Shown here: positions 47,723 to 61,570 of the stretch, piece after piece | Numbering within the stretch: the stretch's first letter is position 1 | Layout: each line of letters begins with the position of its first letter | Program-made: the position numbers and the translations under genes | Source of the DNA: Photobacterium sp. GB-56 | GTDB taxonomy: Bacteria; Pseudomonadota; Gammaproteobacteria; Enterobacterales; Vibrionaceae | Length of the DNA: 64,000 nucleotides | Assembly: GCF_003026105.1 (NCBI RefSeq) | Contig: NZ_PYNW01000001.1 | Location: 62,001-126,000, forward strand | Direction of reading: 5' to 3' | The notes under the pieces: model-generated | The model's input: only the letters and a program-made list of their open reading frames with translations | Database searches by the model: none | What the model was told of the DNA's origin: nothing

Positions 47723-49447
47723 TTAGCAGATGGTCTTTTCTGCGATGAATTTTTCTACGTGCTCTTCGATTTCAGCAGCCGTTGGTAGAGTTAATGCATA
47801 CTCTGCCATTGCTTTTACATCAGCAAAGTTAGCGTTACGGATAACTTTCTTGATGCGAGGGATAGAAATCGCACTCATACTGAATTCGTCAAGACCCATA
47901 CCTAAAAGAAGTAGGGTAGCACGTTCGTCGCCGGCAAGCTCACCACACATACCTGTCCACTTACCTTCAACGTGAGAAGCATCAATAACTTGCTTGATCA
48001 CTGTAAGTACAGCAGGCGATAGTGGGTTGTAAAGGTGAGAGATTAGCTCATTACCACGGTCAACTGCTAGAGTATACTGGGTTAAGTCGTTGGTACCAAT
48101 ACTAAAGAAAGAAACTTCTTTCGCTAAATGGTGTGCAATTGCTGCAGCTGCTGGCGTTTCAACCATCACACCGATCTCGATGTCAGTATCAAAAGCTAAA
48201 CCTTCAGCTGTTAATTCAACTTTAAACTCTTCAATTGCAGCTTTAAGTGTACGTACTTCTTCAACCGAAATAATCATCGGGAACATGATACGGATTTTAC
48301 CGTGTGCAGATGCACGAAGAATAGCACGGAACTGATCACGTAAAATTTCACGACGGTCAAGGCTGATACGGATTGCACGCCAACCCAAGAATGGATTCAT
48401 TTCTTTTGGTAGATCTAGGTATGGAAGATCTTTATCACCACCGATATCCATAGTACGGATAATCACTGGCTCACCGTGCATTGCTTCTGCAACTTCTTTG
48501 TACGCTTGGTATTGCTCTTCTTCTGTCGGTAGAGAATCGCGATCCATGAACAAGAATTCAGTACGGTATAGACCTACACCTTCACCACCATTACGGTTTA
48601 CGCCGTCACAGTCTTTTACTGTACCAACGTTACCGCAAACTTCTACTTGCTTACCATCAAGCGTGATTGCTGGAAGATCTTTTAGCTTAGCTAGTTCTTC
48701 TTGCTCTGCTTTATGTGCGTCGCTGATAGCTTTAAATTTGTTTAATTCATCATCTGTTGGATTGATTACAACCTGATTATTGATTGCATCAAGTACTAGC
48801 ATATCGCCAGATTTAACTTTTGATGTGATATCGTTTGTACCAACAATCGCTGGGATCTCAAGCGAGCGTGCCATGATTGAAGTGTGTGAGGTGCGACCAC
48901 CGATATCAGTGATAAAACCACGAACATAATCAAGGTTAATCTGTGCTGTTTCAGACGGTGTAAGATCGTTAGCAACAAGGATAACTTCTTCGTTGATAGC
49001 ACTTAGGTTGATTACGTTAATGCCTAATGCATTCTTAACAAAACGGCTACCGATATCGCGGATATCACTTGCACGTTCTTTTAAGTACTCATCATCTAAA
49101 GATTCAAGTGTTTGTGCTTGTTCTTCGATAACAGAGTAGATTGCAAAGTCAGCAGACATTTTATCTTTAATAAGGGCTATGATTTCTTCTTCAAGCTCCT
49201 CATCTTCAAGCAACATGATGTGACCTTCAAAGATCGCTTCTTTCTCTTCACCAAAGGTGACACGTGCTTTTTCTTTGATTACTTCTAGCTGCTCAGACGA
49301 TTTCTTTCGTGCGTCGAAGAAACGTTGAATTTCGTTATCGATTTGGTCTGCAGAGATCGGTGTTTTATTTAGAACAACCTCTTCTTCTTGCAGCAGTAGT
49401 GCTTTAGCAAAAGCAATACCTGGAGATGCCAAGATACCTGAAATCAT
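47723..49447 (-). CDS. ptsI: Phosphoenolpyruvate-protein phosphotransferase (PTS enzyme I)
   Basis: Takes phosphate from PEP and passes it to HPr. The 574-residue protein (E. coli 575) has an N-terminal HPr-binding domain, the active His188 in [15 protein letters not shown], then the PEP-binding TIM barrel with [32 protein letters not shown] and the catalytic cysteine in [13 protein letters not shown]. It starts 54 bp after ptsH. Confidence 0.98.
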   Translation of the reverse strand: MISGILASPGIAFAKALLLQEEEVVLNKTPISADQIDNEIQRFFDARKKSSEQLEVIKEKARVTFGEEKEAIFEGHIMLLEDEELEEEIIALIKDKMSADFAIYSVIEEQAQTLESLDDEYLKERASDIRDIGSRFVKNALGINVINLSAINEEVILVANDLTPSETAQINLDYVRGFITDIGGRTSHTSIMARSLEIPAIVGTNDITSKVKSGDMLVLDAINNQVVINPTDDELNKFKAISDAHKAEQEELAKLKDLPAITLDGKQVEVCGNVGTVKDCDGVNRNGGEGVGLYRTEFLFMDRDSLPTEEEQYQAYKEVAEAMHGEPVIIRTMDIGGDKDLPYLDLPKEMNPFLGWRAIRISLDRREILRDQFRAILRASAHGKIRIMFPMIISVEEVRTLKAAIEEFKVELTAEGLAFDTDIEIGVMVETPAAAAIAHHLAKEVSFFSIGTNDLTQYTLAVDRGNELISHLYNPLSPAVLTVIKQVIDASHVEGKWTGMCGELAGDERATLLLLGMGLDEFSMSAISIPRIKKVIRNANFADVKAMAEYALTLPTAAEIEEHVEKFIAEKTIC

Positions 49448-49501
49448 AGCCTTACCTTAAATTAACTAAAAACTGAAAACTCGTTTGTATATAAACGTAG
49501 C

Positions 49502-49789
49502 TTAGATTTCGCGGAACATTGCAACTGGAGAACCGTCGTGATCTTCTTTTAGCTGAATTAGAGCATCAACAGCTTCTTGAGCTTGAGCACCTTCACCAGA
49601 GATAGTGATTTGTGCGCCTTTAATTAGGCCAAGAGTTTGAAGCTTGAATAGGCTTTTCGCACTAGCGCTTTTGCCATTAGCAGTTACAGTCACATCTGCA
49701 TCGAATGATTTAGCTTCTTTAACGAACTGAGCCGCTGGACGAGTGTGTAAACCATTTGGTGCTGTGATTTCAACTTGCTTCTGATACAT
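49502..49789 (-). CDS. ptsH: PTS phosphocarrier protein HPr, with extended C-terminus
   Basis: Small phosphocarrier between EI and sugar-specific EIIA. The active His15 is in [13 protein letters not shown] and the conserved Ser46 in [15 protein letters not shown]. The protein has 95 residues against 85 in E. coli; the first 80 align and the rest ([15 protein letters not shown]) is an unrelated tail. GGGGTGAA immediately upstream of the ATG is the SD and is complementary to the candidate small RNA at 26728-26735. Confidence 0.95.
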   Translation of the reverse strand: MYQKQVEITAPNGLHTRPAAQFVKEAKSFDADVTVTANGKSASAKSLFKLQTLGLIKGAQITISGEGAQAQEAVDALIQLKEDHDGSPVAMFREI

Positions 49790-50033
49790 AATTCACCCCG
49801 ATAGATATAGTATTTTATTTAATAATTAAATTATTTATGACAAGCATAATACAGATAATTTGCTTGTGCTGCTGCAGTATAAACTACCTAATATCATATT
49901 GTCTTAGCTTTAATCCAAGTCAAAGTTTTATCAGAAACTTACTTGTTAGTAATTAAAGCGCATTTTCACCCCTTTATTTCGGAGCGAAAAATAAAACGTG
50001 CGAGTTTTATATTAAAGCTAAGTCCAAAATGCA
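49790..50033 (-). promoter_or_regulatory. ptsH leader and promoter region
   Basis: AT-rich region between cysK and ptsH, both on the minus strand. A possible promoter TTGACT (49923-49918) and TATGAT (49898-49893) has a 19-base spacer, so it is weak. GGGGTGAA (minus strand, 49799-49792) is the ptsH SD and the proposed small RNA target. Confidence 0.4.
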
Positions 50034-50035
50034 AC

Positions 50036-50061
50036 AAAAAAGCCCGCAGAGGGGCTTTTTT
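50036..50061 (-). terminator. Terminator after cysK
   Basis: AAAAAAGCCC-GCAGAG-GGGCTTTTTT (50036-50061), perfect 10-bp stem, T-run on the minus strand; symmetric on the other strand too. Confidence 0.9.
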
Positions 50062-50097
50062 CATAGTGATATACCTATTAAAAATTATAAAGTGTGA

Positions 50098-51066
50098 TCA
50101 CTGTTGTGTTTCTTTTTCTGTGAAAATGCCTGCAAATAGTGCTGTTGATAGGTAACGCTCACCTGAACTAGGCAGTATTACAACAATATTTTTATCTGCA
50201 AATTCTGGGCGAGATGCAATGTTATTTGCAGCAACAACCGCTGCTCCTGATGAAATACCAGCAAGAATACCTTCTTCATCCATTAGGCGACGCGCCATTT
50301 CAATTGCGTCATCTGAGCTTACTTTTTGAACTTCATCAATTAATGATAAATCTAAGTTACCAGGAATAAAACCAGCACCAATACCTTGGATTTTGTGCGG
50401 CGCTGGTTGAACAGTGTCGCCATTTAATGTTTGGGTTATAACAGGTGACTCTAGTGGCTCAACTGCAATTGTAGTAATGGCTTTACCTTTTTGCTGTTTA
50501 ATAAAACGGCTAACACCTGTAAGTGTACCGCCTGTACCCACACCTGAGACAAATACATCGATTTCACCATCTGTTGCATCCCAAATTTCAGGACCTGTGG
50601 TTTTTTCATGGATCTCTGGGTTTGCTGGGTTATTAAATTGCTGTAGCAGTAGGTATTTAGTTGGATCTGAATTTACAATTTCTTCAGCTTTATCAATCGC
50701 GCCCTTCATGCCTTTAGGCGCTTCAGTTAGTACAAGATTTGCACCTAACGCTTTTAATAGTTTACGACGCTCAAGACTCATGCTCTCAGGCATGGTTAAT
50801 GTGAGTTTGTAACCACGTGCAGCAGCAACAAAAGCAAGTGCAACACCAGTATTACCACTAGTTGGCTCTACAAGTTCAACGCCTTCTTTTAAAAGACCTT
50901 TTTTCTCAGCATCCCAAATCATGTTAGCGCCAATACGGCATTTAACACTAAAGCTTGGGTTACGAGCTTCTACTTTAGCTAACACTTTACCGTTACTTAC
51001 ACGGTTAAGGCGCACTAGCGGAGTATTACCAATAGTTAGTGAGTTATCTTCATAAATCTTGCTCAT
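50098..51066 (-). CDS. cysK: Cysteine synthase A (O-acetylserine sulfhydrylase)
   Basis: PLP enzyme making cysteine from O-acetylserine and sulfide. The 322-residue protein has the PLP lysine in [16 protein letters not shown] (near 42), the phosphate and substrate loop [15 protein letters not shown] (near 68) and [14 protein letters not shown] (near 175). The gene is upstream of ptsH in the same direction but separated by a terminator. The cysZ gene, which supplies sulfate, is the next on the same strand. Confidence 0.97.
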   Translation of the reverse strand: MSKIYEDNSLTIGNTPLVRLNRVSNGKVLAKVEARNPSFSVKCRIGANMIWDAEKKGLLKEGVELVEPTSGNTGVALAFVAAARGYKLTLTMPESMSLERRKLLKALGANLVLTEAPKGMKGAIDKAEEIVNSDPTKYLLLQQFNNPANPEIHEKTTGPEIWDATDGEIDVFVSGVGTGGTLTGVSRFIKQQKGKAITTIAVEPLESPVITQTLNGDTVQPAPHKIQGIGAGFIPGNLDLSLIDEVQKVSSDDAIEMARRLMDEEGILAGISSGAAVVAANNIASRPEFADKNIVVILPSSGERYLSTALFAGIFTEKETQQ

Positions 51067-51291
51067 GCTTCGTTCCTTCGTGACACGTTAAAAGTAATAT
51101 AAATTAAGAATATACTGGATAAGTGATTTGAAAAGTAATTAATGGTTATATCTTATTGTTATCAATGTGTGAATTATATTGAACTAAAGATATATAGTGG
51201 GATGAAAAGCGTCAAGTGACTAATTTACAAATATGTTTTACTCAAATAACGATAAACAATGGTGTTTGCAGCAAGGGTAATAGAAAAGAAA

Positions 51292-51316
51292 AGAGCACTA
51301 GAATAAGTGCTCTTTG
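51292..51316 (-). terminator. Terminator after cysZ
   Basis: AGAGCAC (51292-51298) pairs with GTGCTCT (51307-51313), with T-rich sequence after it on the minus strand. Confidence 0.72.
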
Positions 51317-51336
51317 GTAGATATTTATCGTTGATC

Positions 51337-52098
51337 TTAATAGCGTTTAAATTGCTCGCGGTAATGATCAACCCACATTGCTGTCGCACCACAAACAGCC
51401 ACAGGCATGACAAGTAAGTTAATAATTGGGGTCATAGTGAAAAACATTACGATGGCACCAAAACTTAACGCTTGGCCACGATGTTCTTTGAGGGCATCTC
51501 GCATATCAATAAATGGCACTTTGTGGTTATCAAACGGATAATCAACATATTGAATCGTCATCATCCAAGCGCTAAATAAAAACCATAAAATAGGACCAAG
51601 CGTTTGGCCGATGGCAGGGATCCACATTAGGATCAATAAGCCAATTGCTTTGGGTAAGTAATACTTTAATTTAGTCCACTCTCTGCCCATGGTTCGAGGT
51701 AGATCTTTTATTAACGCTTTAAAACTATCATCAGGTGGATTATTACCTGTGAGTTTAGCTTCTATATATTCAGCTAATAGCCCATTAAATGGTGCAGCAA
51801 TCCAGTTGGCAATGGTACTGAAGAAATAAGAAAACGTCACTAATGCAGCAATAGCAAGTAACGGCCATAACACATAAGATAGCCACTCAAGCCAGCTAGG
51901 CAGGTAACTTAACCAACCATCAATCCAGCCATTCAACTGAGTAAGTAAGGTGGCAAATGCGCCACCTAATAAAAGAATATTGATGAGCAATGGGATGATT
52001 ACAAAACGACGCGTTCCTGGTTGGGTAACCAGTTGTAACCCTGTAAAAAAGTATCCAGCACCGCTGGTTGTTGATTTTATGGCATGCTGTTGCGACAT
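51337..52098 (-). CDS. cysZ: Sulfate transporter CysZ
   Basis: Inner-membrane sulfate uptake protein feeding cysteine synthesis. The 253-residue protein has about four main hydrophobic segments. [20 protein letters not shown] near the N-terminus and LIDMRDAL-like [20 protein letters not shown] at the C-terminal part are family marks. It precedes cysK on the same strand, as in enterics and vibrios. Confidence 0.93.
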   Translation of the reverse strand: MSQQHAIKSTTSGAGYFFTGLQLVTQPGTRRFVIIPLLINILLLGGAFATLLTQLNGWIDGWLSYLPSWLEWLSYVLWPLLAIAALVTFSYFFSTIANWIAAPFNGLLAEYIEAKLTGNNPPDDSFKALIKDLPRTMGREWTKLKYYLPKAIGLLILMWIPAIGQTLGPILWFLFSAWMMTIQYVDYPFDNHKVPFIDMRDALKEHRGQALSFGAIVMFFTMTPIINLLVMPVAVCGATAMWVDHYREQFKRY

Positions 52099-52453
52099 TC
52101 GATTTCCTTAATCGGATCTCTCACATTTATTTTGATGAGGGATGATAGAGAGATTATATAGAGTATGTTAACGGGCTATGTAGGATGGAATCAAATGAAA
52201 ATATGGTTGTCACAGTTTTGACAAACCATTAAATCTCATCATTCATAATGAAAAATGGTGTATAAAGTGTACAAAACTCACGTTGTAAAGACTATCTTGC
52301 CTGAATAGCGATATTCAACTTCTCATTATCATTTGAGTTTTGGTACAGTAAGTCATCGGCAAGAAATTCTAGCTAGAGATTTTGTCTGCCTAGTTGATTT
52401 TTTACTATTATTAACCCCGTCTAGGGATAACGAGTTAATTTCAGAGTATTCGT
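52099..52453. other. Divergent region between cysZ and zipA
   Basis: About 355 bp holding the two promoters. I see no clear site for CysB or other factors and no gene; a 76-codon frame at 52333-52563 is only an out-of-frame overlap of zipA. Confidence 0.5.
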
Positions 52454-53797
<1,344 letters not shown>

Positions 53798-53825
53798 TCT
53801 TTAAAAAGATGAAGTCATTAATGAG

Positions 53826-53853
53826 CAGGCTCCTTTAAGGGGCCTGTTTTTTT
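53826..53853 (+). terminator. Terminator after zipA
   Basis: CAGGCTCC-TTTAA-GGGGCCTG (53826-53846, one G-T pair), then seven T. ligA starts about 90 bp later. Confidence 0.82.
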
Positions 53854-53896
53854 ATTTAAATTTAGGCAATAGTCTTAATCGTTTTATTATCGATAG

Positions 53897-55954
<2,058 letters not shown>

Positions 55955-55989
55955 TACCTTTTTATAAGGTTGATAAACCTTGTTACAAA

Positions 55990-56022
55990 AAAAGTCGCTC
56001 AATTTTGGGCGGCTTTTTTTTA
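55990..56022 (+). terminator. Terminator after ligA
   Basis: AAGTCGCTCAA pairs with TTGGGCGGCTT with G-T pairs, followed by eight T. Confidence 0.75.
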
Positions 56023-56483
56023 TGAATTAAATGAAACAGTGTATATAACTGTGTGATCAATACGTGTAATAGATGTTTCATTATCAACAATAAATCATTG
56101 TGTTAATAATTTGTTTTTAAAAAAAATCAGGTATGTCAATAAAAATGAAAATACGATCAGGGTCACATATATATGCCGTTATGTTTGTAGGTTATTGTTT
56201 TTATTGTGATTTTATTTATTGGTGAAAACATTTGAACTGGATCACTATAGGCTGGAAACTTTGCACTGAATCAAATTTTTAACACAAGAAAGTAAGTTCT
56301 TATTGATGTTTTGCGCTGCGAAAGTAGTCTTAATAGCGAAGTTACACAAAGTTCAATTTTGAACGAAAAAAATATGAATTGGTCGAAATGATTCGGCTAA
56401 CATATGGGAAATTTACTTGTAACCTTCGGCGGCCAACCTTTCAGGTTACAGGTAAACAGCTTATATCTTTTAGGAGTTATTCC
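56023..56483 (+). promoter_or_regulatory. AT-rich upstream region of the chitoporin-like gene
   Basis: About 460 bp. It has TGTGA motifs (for example 56051-56055 and 56204-56208), but no full CRP site and no clear promoter. AGGAG at 56471-56475 is the SD of the porin gene. No gene is supported. Confidence 0.4.
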
Positions 56484-57893
56484 ATGGAATCAAAGTTTTT
56501 TAAAGTTTCTGCTTTAACAGCAGCAATGTTAGGTGCAGTAGCAATGCCAGCAATGGCAACGGAAGACAGTGCAGCTGGCCCTGAATATGTAGAACAAGTT
56601 AATGAGTTCCTTGAAGGTTCAACACTAGCTGGTGTTGCTGTTGTTGATACACGTTCACGTACTCGTTCAACTGGTGCTCCTGGCGGTGAAGATGGCGATG
56701 TATGGAGTCGTTTAAACTACTCTTCTTACAACCTTATTTTAGACTTCACTTCTGGCTACCACAATGGTTGGTTAGGCGCTGACATTGCTGGTTACCTTTC
56801 TGGTGACCTATACAATGATAGTGCAATGAACGGTGGTACTGGTGAGTACCTATGTAACGAAATTTCTACTTGTAATAACTTAGACTGGGGTGCTGGTGAA
56901 GGCGGTCCTGTTAAAGTTACAAAAGCAGCGCTTAAGTTTAAAGCTGGCGAAAACGTAGACGGTCGTTTTGGTTTCACTCAAGCGAATGGTAACGGTGTTT
57001 TAGGTAACGTTTGGTCTTTCGTACCAGGTACATACCGTGGTGCTGAACTTAACGCAAACATTGGTAACTTCAAAGCAACTTACTTCATTGCAGATCAGTT
57101 TACAGCTCCTTGGCTACTAAGCAAAAATGATTACGCTCCTGCTCTTTGGGCTGATACAACTTGGGGTATTGCACACTCTCTAGGTTTACAAGGTAATGCA
57201 ACTGATGATTTATTCCTACAGTTTGGTCTAGGTCAAGTTACAGATGTTAAATACCAAAACGGTGTTGACTGGGCTAACGGTGTTGTAACAGGTTACCACG
57301 ATCCAGTTGATACAACGGGTTACAAAGTTTACGCTAAATACAATATCAACGACACAATGTCTGTTGCATACGACTTCTACGGCGTAAATGATGATGTTCA
57401 GTATGATGGTCTTGGTTACACCACTGGTTTAGCATTTAACGCAAGCTTTGGTCAGTTCTCTTGGATGACTAATCTTAACTACGCTAAGAGTGATAACGAC
57501 CGTGATGTTAACCCACGTATGATTTACACATACGGTATGACTAACGGTACTTACTCACTATGGTGGGATGCACTATCTGATTGGAACAAATCTGGTGAAG
57601 TTTCTATCTACAACCGTCTATCATTTGACCAAGGTAATGGTTGGAACTACTACCTAGGCTTCGGTTACGGTTCTGGCGGTAAGTCAGCAGCTGAAGGTGC
57701 TTTAGGCGATTGGGATTACAAGAGCGAGTACGCAGTTAATGGTACAATCTCTTACTCTGTTCAAACTGGCGCACTTAAAGGTTCAACCGTTCGTCTACAC
57801 GGTACAGTGCTAGAGCGTGACGAGTTTGAAGGTGCAAATTCTGCAGATGAAACAGATCTACGTTTCCAAGTTATCATTCCTTACACTTTCTAA
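56484..57893 (+). CDS. Outer membrane porin, OprD/chitoporin family
   Basis: From ATG 56484 (AGGAG eight bases upstream) the protein has 469 residues. A signal peptide MESKFFKVSALTAAMLGAVAMP ends in AMA; the mature protein is a beta-barrel with alternating aromatic strands, ending in VIIPYTF. SSYNLILDFTSGYHNGWLGA and YRGAELNANIGNFKATYFIAD are OprD-family patterns. In Vibrio cholerae the porin next to ligA is the chitoporin ChiP, so uptake of chitooligosaccharides is the best guess. The 104-residue N-terminal extension before this ATG is not used. Confidence 0.85.
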   Translation: MESKFFKVSALTAAMLGAVAMPAMATEDSAAGPEYVEQVNEFLEGSTLAGVAVVDTRSRTRSTGAPGGEDGDVWSRLNYSSYNLILDFTSGYHNGWLGADIAGYLSGDLYNDSAMNGGTGEYLCNEISTCNNLDWGAGEGGPVKVTKAALKFKAGENVDGRFGFTQANGNGVLGNVWSFVPGTYRGAELNANIGNFKATYFIADQFTAPWLLSKNDYAPALWADTTWGIAHSLGLQGNATDDLFLQFGLGQVTDVKYQNGVDWANGVVTGYHDPVDTTGYKVYAKYNINDTMSVAYDFYGVNDDVQYDGLGYTTGLAFNASFGQFSWMTNLNYAKSDNDRDVNPRMIYTYGMTNGTYSLWWDALSDWNKSGEVSIYNRLSFDQGNGWNYYLGFGYGSGGKSAAEGALGDWDYKSEYAVNGTISYSVQTGALKGSTVRLHGTVLERDEFEGANSADETDLRFQVIIPYTF

Positions 57894-57919
57894 TATAACT
57901 GAAAGTTAAAGAATGTTTT

Positions 57920-57947
57920 AAAGACCCACTTTTAGTGGGTCTTTTTG
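57920..57947 (+). terminator. Terminator after the porin gene
   Basis: AAAGACCCAC-TTTTA-GTGGGTCTTT (57920-57944), then T. Confidence 0.9.
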
Positions 57948-58311
57948 TTTGTATTAAAAATAAGATAGTTAATGTTTTATTGGAGATAGCATCATCGACT
58001 GTTTATGCTTGTGGAACGAATGGGCATAACGGAATGAGTGGGGCGGGTAGTTATGGTCAAATCGCATGTGTTTACCAAATAGTGATCTCATTTTTTGCGC
58101 TTTGGTTTGCTTGTAAGAACAAAAGTGACATAACAAATGATTTTTAATTAAAAAAGAGAATCGATTCTCTTAACTCCTGTTAAAATTATTTATTCTAAAT
58201 AATCATTGTCTACTGATTATTGTAGATTTACCTCACAGTGCTAAAATACTCGTTATTAGATAAGACACAGTAGCCCTTACTGTGTAGTCCTTCATTCATA
58301 AGGTAATTCCA
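57948..58311 (+). promoter_or_regulatory. gltX upstream region with an 18-bp palindrome and a leader hairpin
   Basis: AAGAGAATC-GATTCTCTT (58154-58171) is a perfect 18-bp palindrome. ACACAGTA-GCCCT-TACTGTGT (58265-58285) is a perfect 8-bp stem, 26 bases before the gltX ATG, followed by CCTT...AAGG that could mask the SD. A 70-codon frame at 57935-58147 starts in the preceding terminator and is not called. Confidence 0.5.
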
Positions 58312-59736
58312 ATGACGGTTAAAACTCGTTTTGCACCAAGTCCAACTGGCTTTTTGCACGTAGGTGGTGCTCGTACTGCACTTTACTCATGGTTATACGC
58401 TAAACATATGGGCGGCGAGTTTGTACTTCGTATTGAAGATACGGATCTAGAGCGTTCAACTCAAGAAGCTATCGACGCGATTATGGAAGGGATGGAGTGG
58501 TTAGAGCTTAACTGGGATGAAGGCCCTTACTACCAAACTAAGCGTTTTGATCGTTATAACGAAGTGGTTGATCAACTTCTAGCAGAAGACAAAGCGTACA
58601 AGTGTTACTGTCCGAAAGAGCTTCTTGACGAAATCCGTGAAGAGCAAATGGCAGCTGGTATTAAACCTCGCTACGATGCAAACCACCCTAAAATTATTGC
58701 AGCTAATGCCGCAGCAACAGAAGATTCACCATTCTGTATTCGCTTCCGTAACCCTAAAGAAGGGACTGTCATTTTTGATGATAAAATCCGTGGTCACATC
58801 GAAATTGCGAACAGTGAGCTTGATGATCTTATCATTCGTCGTACAGATGGTAGCCCAACGTACAATTTCTGTGTGGTTATCGATGACTGGGATATGGGTA
58901 TTACTCAAGTTGTTCGCGGTGAAGACCACATCAACAATACGCCTCGTCAAATTAATATCTATAAAGCGCTAGGTGCACCAGTACCTGAGTTTGCACACTG
59001 CGCAATGATTCTAGGTGATGATGGCGCAAAATTATCTAAGCGTCATGGCGCTGTAGGTGTAATGCAATACCGTGATGATGGTTACCTGCCACAATCATTA
59101 CTGAACTACTTAGTACGCCTAGGTTGGTCTCATGGCGATCAAGAGATTTTCTCACGACAAGAGATGATTGATCTATTTAGCCTAGAATCAGTAAGTAAAT
59201 CAGCATCTGCATTTAATACTGATAAGCTATTATGGCTAAATAACCATTACATCAAAACAGCTGAACCTGAGTATGTTGCGAAATACCTACAATGGCACTT
59301 AGATAAGAAAGAAATTTCTATTGAAAATGGCCCTGCTATTACAGATGTGATCACGCTAGTGGGTGAGCGTTGTAATACATTGATCGAACTTGCTGAACAA
59401 TCTCGTTACTTCTACCAAGACTTTAACGAATTTGAAGCTGGCGCGGCGAAAAAGCATTTACGTCCTGTTGCAAAAGAAGCGTTAGCGCTTGCATTGGCTA
59501 AAGTTGAAGCACTTGAAGAGTGGACAACAGAAAATCTTCATGCCGTTATTGCACAAGTGTGTGAAGAACTTGAGCTAGGTATGGGTAAAGTGGGTATGCC
59601 TTTACGTGTAGCTGTTACAGGTCAAGGTCAGTCGCCTTCTGTTGATGCTGTGATGCAGCTTATTGGTAAAGAGCGTGTTGTCGCTCGTATCAAAATGGCG
59701 TTAGCATTTATTGCAGAGCGTGAAGCTAACGCATAA
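58312..59736 (+). CDS. gltX: Glutamyl-tRNA synthetase
   Basis: Class I aminoacyl-tRNA synthetase charging tRNA-Glu. The 474-residue protein has the HIGH-like [19 protein letters not shown] (10-28), [15 protein letters not shown] (near 240) with the KMSKS-type loop and a C-terminal anticodon-binding helical domain. SD AAGG eight bases upstream. It is followed by a bidirectional terminator shared with an exported protein gene on the other strand. Confidence 0.97.
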   Translation: MTVKTRFAPSPTGFLHVGGARTALYSWLYAKHMGGEFVLRIEDTDLERSTQEAIDAIMEGMEWLELNWDEGPYYQTKRFDRYNEVVDQLLAEDKAYKCYCPKELLDEIREEQMAAGIKPRYDANHPKIIAANAAATEDSPFCIRFRNPKEGTVIFDDKIRGHIEIANSELDDLIIRRTDGSPTYNFCVVIDDWDMGITQVVRGEDHINNTPRQINIYKALGAPVPEFAHCAMILGDDGAKLSKRHGAVGVMQYRDDGYLPQSLLNYLVRLGWSHGDQEIFSRQEMIDLFSLESVSKSASAFNTDKLLWLNNHYIKTAEPEYVAKYLQWHLDKKEISIENGPAITDVITLVGERCNTLIELAEQSRYFYQDFNEFEAGAAKKHLRPVAKEALALALAKVEALEEWTTENLHAVIAQVCEELELGMGKVGMPLRVAVTGQGQSPSVDAVMQLIGKERVVARIKMALAFIAEREANA

Positions 59737-59754
59737 GCTTGTTAAATATAAAAT

Positions 59755-59787
59755 AAAAAAACGGAGCATTAATGCTCCGTTTTTTAT
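59755..59787. terminator. Bidirectional terminator between gltX and the exported paralogue
   Basis: AAAAAACGGAGC-ATTAAT-GCTCCGTTTTTT (59756-59785), perfect 12-bp stem. Confidence 0.93.
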
Positions 59788-59796
59788 ATTTGCTAA

Positions 59797-60333
59797 TTAG
59801 AATCTTGCGTTCACAAGAGGGAAAACAGGAAGATCTTTGCTAACGAAAGTACCCGAACGGTCGAAGTTGATTAAACCTATTTGAATACCTTTATTAATAT
59901 GATTTGTTGCGTTCATAAAGCCAAATTGGAGTCCATTTAAACTACCTGCATAATTAAAGAGTCCCAATTGCGCACCTGTGAAATTACTTGCTGTGTAGTT
60001 TACTAGGCCGACATCAGCCCCTTTTGCTGTTCCGCCATTAAAGTTTGCTAAACCTAATTCAAACCCTTTCATACTTGTACGGGTACGGTTTGCACCATAG
60101 AACAAACCAAGGTTAATTCCTGTAAAGTTATCAATATCAGAAAGACCAAGAACGGAAAAATTTAACCCTTTCACATTGTGGCTTCGACCATAAAGTGCAC
60201 TTACTCGAACACCTGATACATCACCTGCAGGCAAGTTAATTGTTGGAACAGAAAGTTGTACTGGAGAATCAGCGTAAACGGATGGAGCACAAATTGCCGT
60301 TGCGAGTAAAAGAGAGGTCAGTTGAAGCTTCAT
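59797..60333 (-). CDS. Exported protein with repeated NxxGLQxG-type motifs, paralogue A
   Basis: A 178-residue secreted protein: signal peptide MKLQLTSLLLATAICAPSVYA, then a repetitive beta-rich body in which segments such as GLNFSVLGLSDI, GFELGLANFN, GAQLGLFNYA and GIQIGLINFD recur at about 20-residue spacing, suggesting a beta-solenoid or small barrel. The whole gene is a tandem copy of the one at 60716-61255. Similar short exported proteins occur in vibrios (surface repeat family); function unknown to me. Confidence 0.85.
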   Translation of the reverse strand: MKLQLTSLLLATAICAPSVYADSPVQLSVPTINLPAGDVSGVRVSALYGRSHNVKGLNFSVLGLSDIDNFTGINLGLFYGANRTRTSMKGFELGLANFNGGTAKGADVGLVNYTASNFTGAQLGLFNYAGSLNGLQFGFMNATNHINKGIQIGLINFDRSGTFVSKDLPVFPLVNARF

Positions 60334-60537
60334 GAAAATAATCCTTAAGGTTAGTCGTCACCATTAAAGATATTTAACCGCACTTTATTACTAGAGGTGT
60401 CAATGGTAAGTAAATGATATAGGCGTGATTATTTTATGTTTGTTAGGGTTATATTTTTGAGTTAATTCACAAATATGCTTATATCTTTGTAGTTATGTTG
60501 ACACTGATGCAGTGAGATTTTATTGTATTCTTGTTTT

Positions 60538-60613
60538 GGGGCTATAGCTCAGCTGGGAGAGCGCTTCGCTGGCAGCGAAGAGGTCAGCGGTTCGATCCCG
60601 CTTAGCTCCACCA
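60538..60613 (+). tRNA. tRNA-Ala (anticodon GGC)
   Basis: Seventy-six bases. Acceptor GGGGCTA pairs with TAGCTCC, D arm GCTCAGCTGGGAGAGC, anticodon stem CTTCGCTGGCAGCGAAG with GGC in the loop, T arm with GGTTCGATCC, and an encoded CCA at 60611-60613. It lies between the two exported paralogues, on the other strand. Confidence 0.97.
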
Positions 60614-60619
60614 AATTCT

Positions 60620-60647
60620 AAACCTCGCCTTGTGCGAGGTTTTTTAT
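60620..60647 (+). terminator. Terminator after tRNA-Ala
   Basis: AACCTCGC-CTTGT-GCGAGGTT (60621-60641), then T-run. Confidence 0.88.
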
Positions 60648-60670
60648 GTCTAAATTTATCCATTTAAAAC

Positions 60671-60698
60671 AAAGCCCCGCATAGTGGCGAGGCTCTTT
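60671..60698 (-). terminator. Terminator after paralogue B
   Basis: AAAGCCCCGC pairs with GCGAGGCT with one G-T pair; on the minus strand the stem runs into TTTGTTTT. Confidence 0.75.
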
Positions 60699-60715
60699 AT
60701 TGCTATAGCGAAATC

Positions 60716-61255
60716 TTAGAATCGCGCATTTACAATAGGGAATACAGGTAAGCTGTTACTGACGAAAGTACCAGACTTATCATAGTTAATCAGGCCGATC
60801 TGAATACCTTTATTAATATGATCGGTTGCGTTCACTAAGCCAAACTGTAGGCCATTTAGTGTTCCTGCGTAGTTAAATGTACCGAACTGCGCACCTGTAA
60901 AGTTGCCAGCAGTATAGTTTACGGCACCAAAATCAGCCCCTTTCGCATTACCGTCGTTCAAGTTTGCAAGACCAAATTCAAGCCCCGTCATCATCGAACG
61001 AGTACGGTTCACACCAAATGCTAGGCCAAAGTTTAGACCTTTGAATGTATCAATATCTGAAAGACCTAATAATGAGAAGTTTACACCTGTTACAGAAGCG
61101 GTATGCCCATATAAAGCATTTAAGCGAACCCCTGTAACGTTACCTGCTGGTAGGTTTACGCCGGGTACTGAAAGCTGAACTGGTGTGTTAGCCATAGCTG
61201 CTGCAGGGGCAAGAAGAGCGGCAGATACAATAAGAGATGCTAATTTCATTTTCAT
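60716..61255 (-). CDS. Exported protein with repeated NxxGLQxG-type motifs, paralogue B
   Basis: A 179-residue paralogue of the gene at 59797-60333; by eye about 110 of 155 mature positions are identical, ending in the same VNARF. Signal peptide MKMKLASLIVSAALLAPAAAMA. The body shows repeats GVNFSLLGLSDI, GLEFGLANLN, GAQFGTFNYA, GIQIGLINYD. The pair flanks tRNA-Ala, so duplication may have involved the tRNA region, but no direct repeats were seen. Function unknown. Confidence 0.85.
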   Translation of the reverse strand: MKMKLASLIVSAALLAPAAAMANTPVQLSVPGVNLPAGNVTGVRLNALYGHTASVTGVNFSLLGLSDIDTFKGLNFGLAFGVNRTRSMMTGLEFGLANLNDGNAKGADFGAVNYTAGNFTGAQFGTFNYAGTLNGLQFGLVNATDHINKGIQIGLINYDKSGTFVSNSLPVFPIVNARF

Positions 61256-61570
61256 AATGTCCTATACAAACTCATAACATGAGAGTTATGAAGTGCTGGC
61301 AGTATAAACACTAAACAATAAAAAACAACGTTCAAATATTGTAACGTTATGTTTCAAGTAATGAGCTAAATAAATCCATTTTATTGATTTAAAACAGTAA
61401 AAATATTTTTGATAATAATAGTTGTAGCCGTTTATTAGCCACAAAAATAAGGATAATAACACGTTATAAAGCAGATTGTTCAAAGAAGAGCAGATTAAAT
61501 CATGCGACCCGAAGTGATAAAGACTGAATCTATATAGTATTGTTACGACACTACATTGTGTGGAAATAAA
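61256..61570. other. AT-rich intergenic region upstream of paralogue B
   Basis: About 315 bp with the paralogue B promoter (minus strand). A 65-codon minus-strand frame at 61286-61483 is low complexity and not called. Nothing else is clear. Confidence 0.5.

Noticed and set aside
57935..58147. 70-codon frame after the porin gene
   Set aside because: It begins inside the terminator hairpin and has no SD near a start codon.
61286..61483. 65-codon minus-strand frame upstream of paralogue B
   Set aside because: Low-complexity AT-rich sequence, rich in Tyr and Leu, with no start signal.
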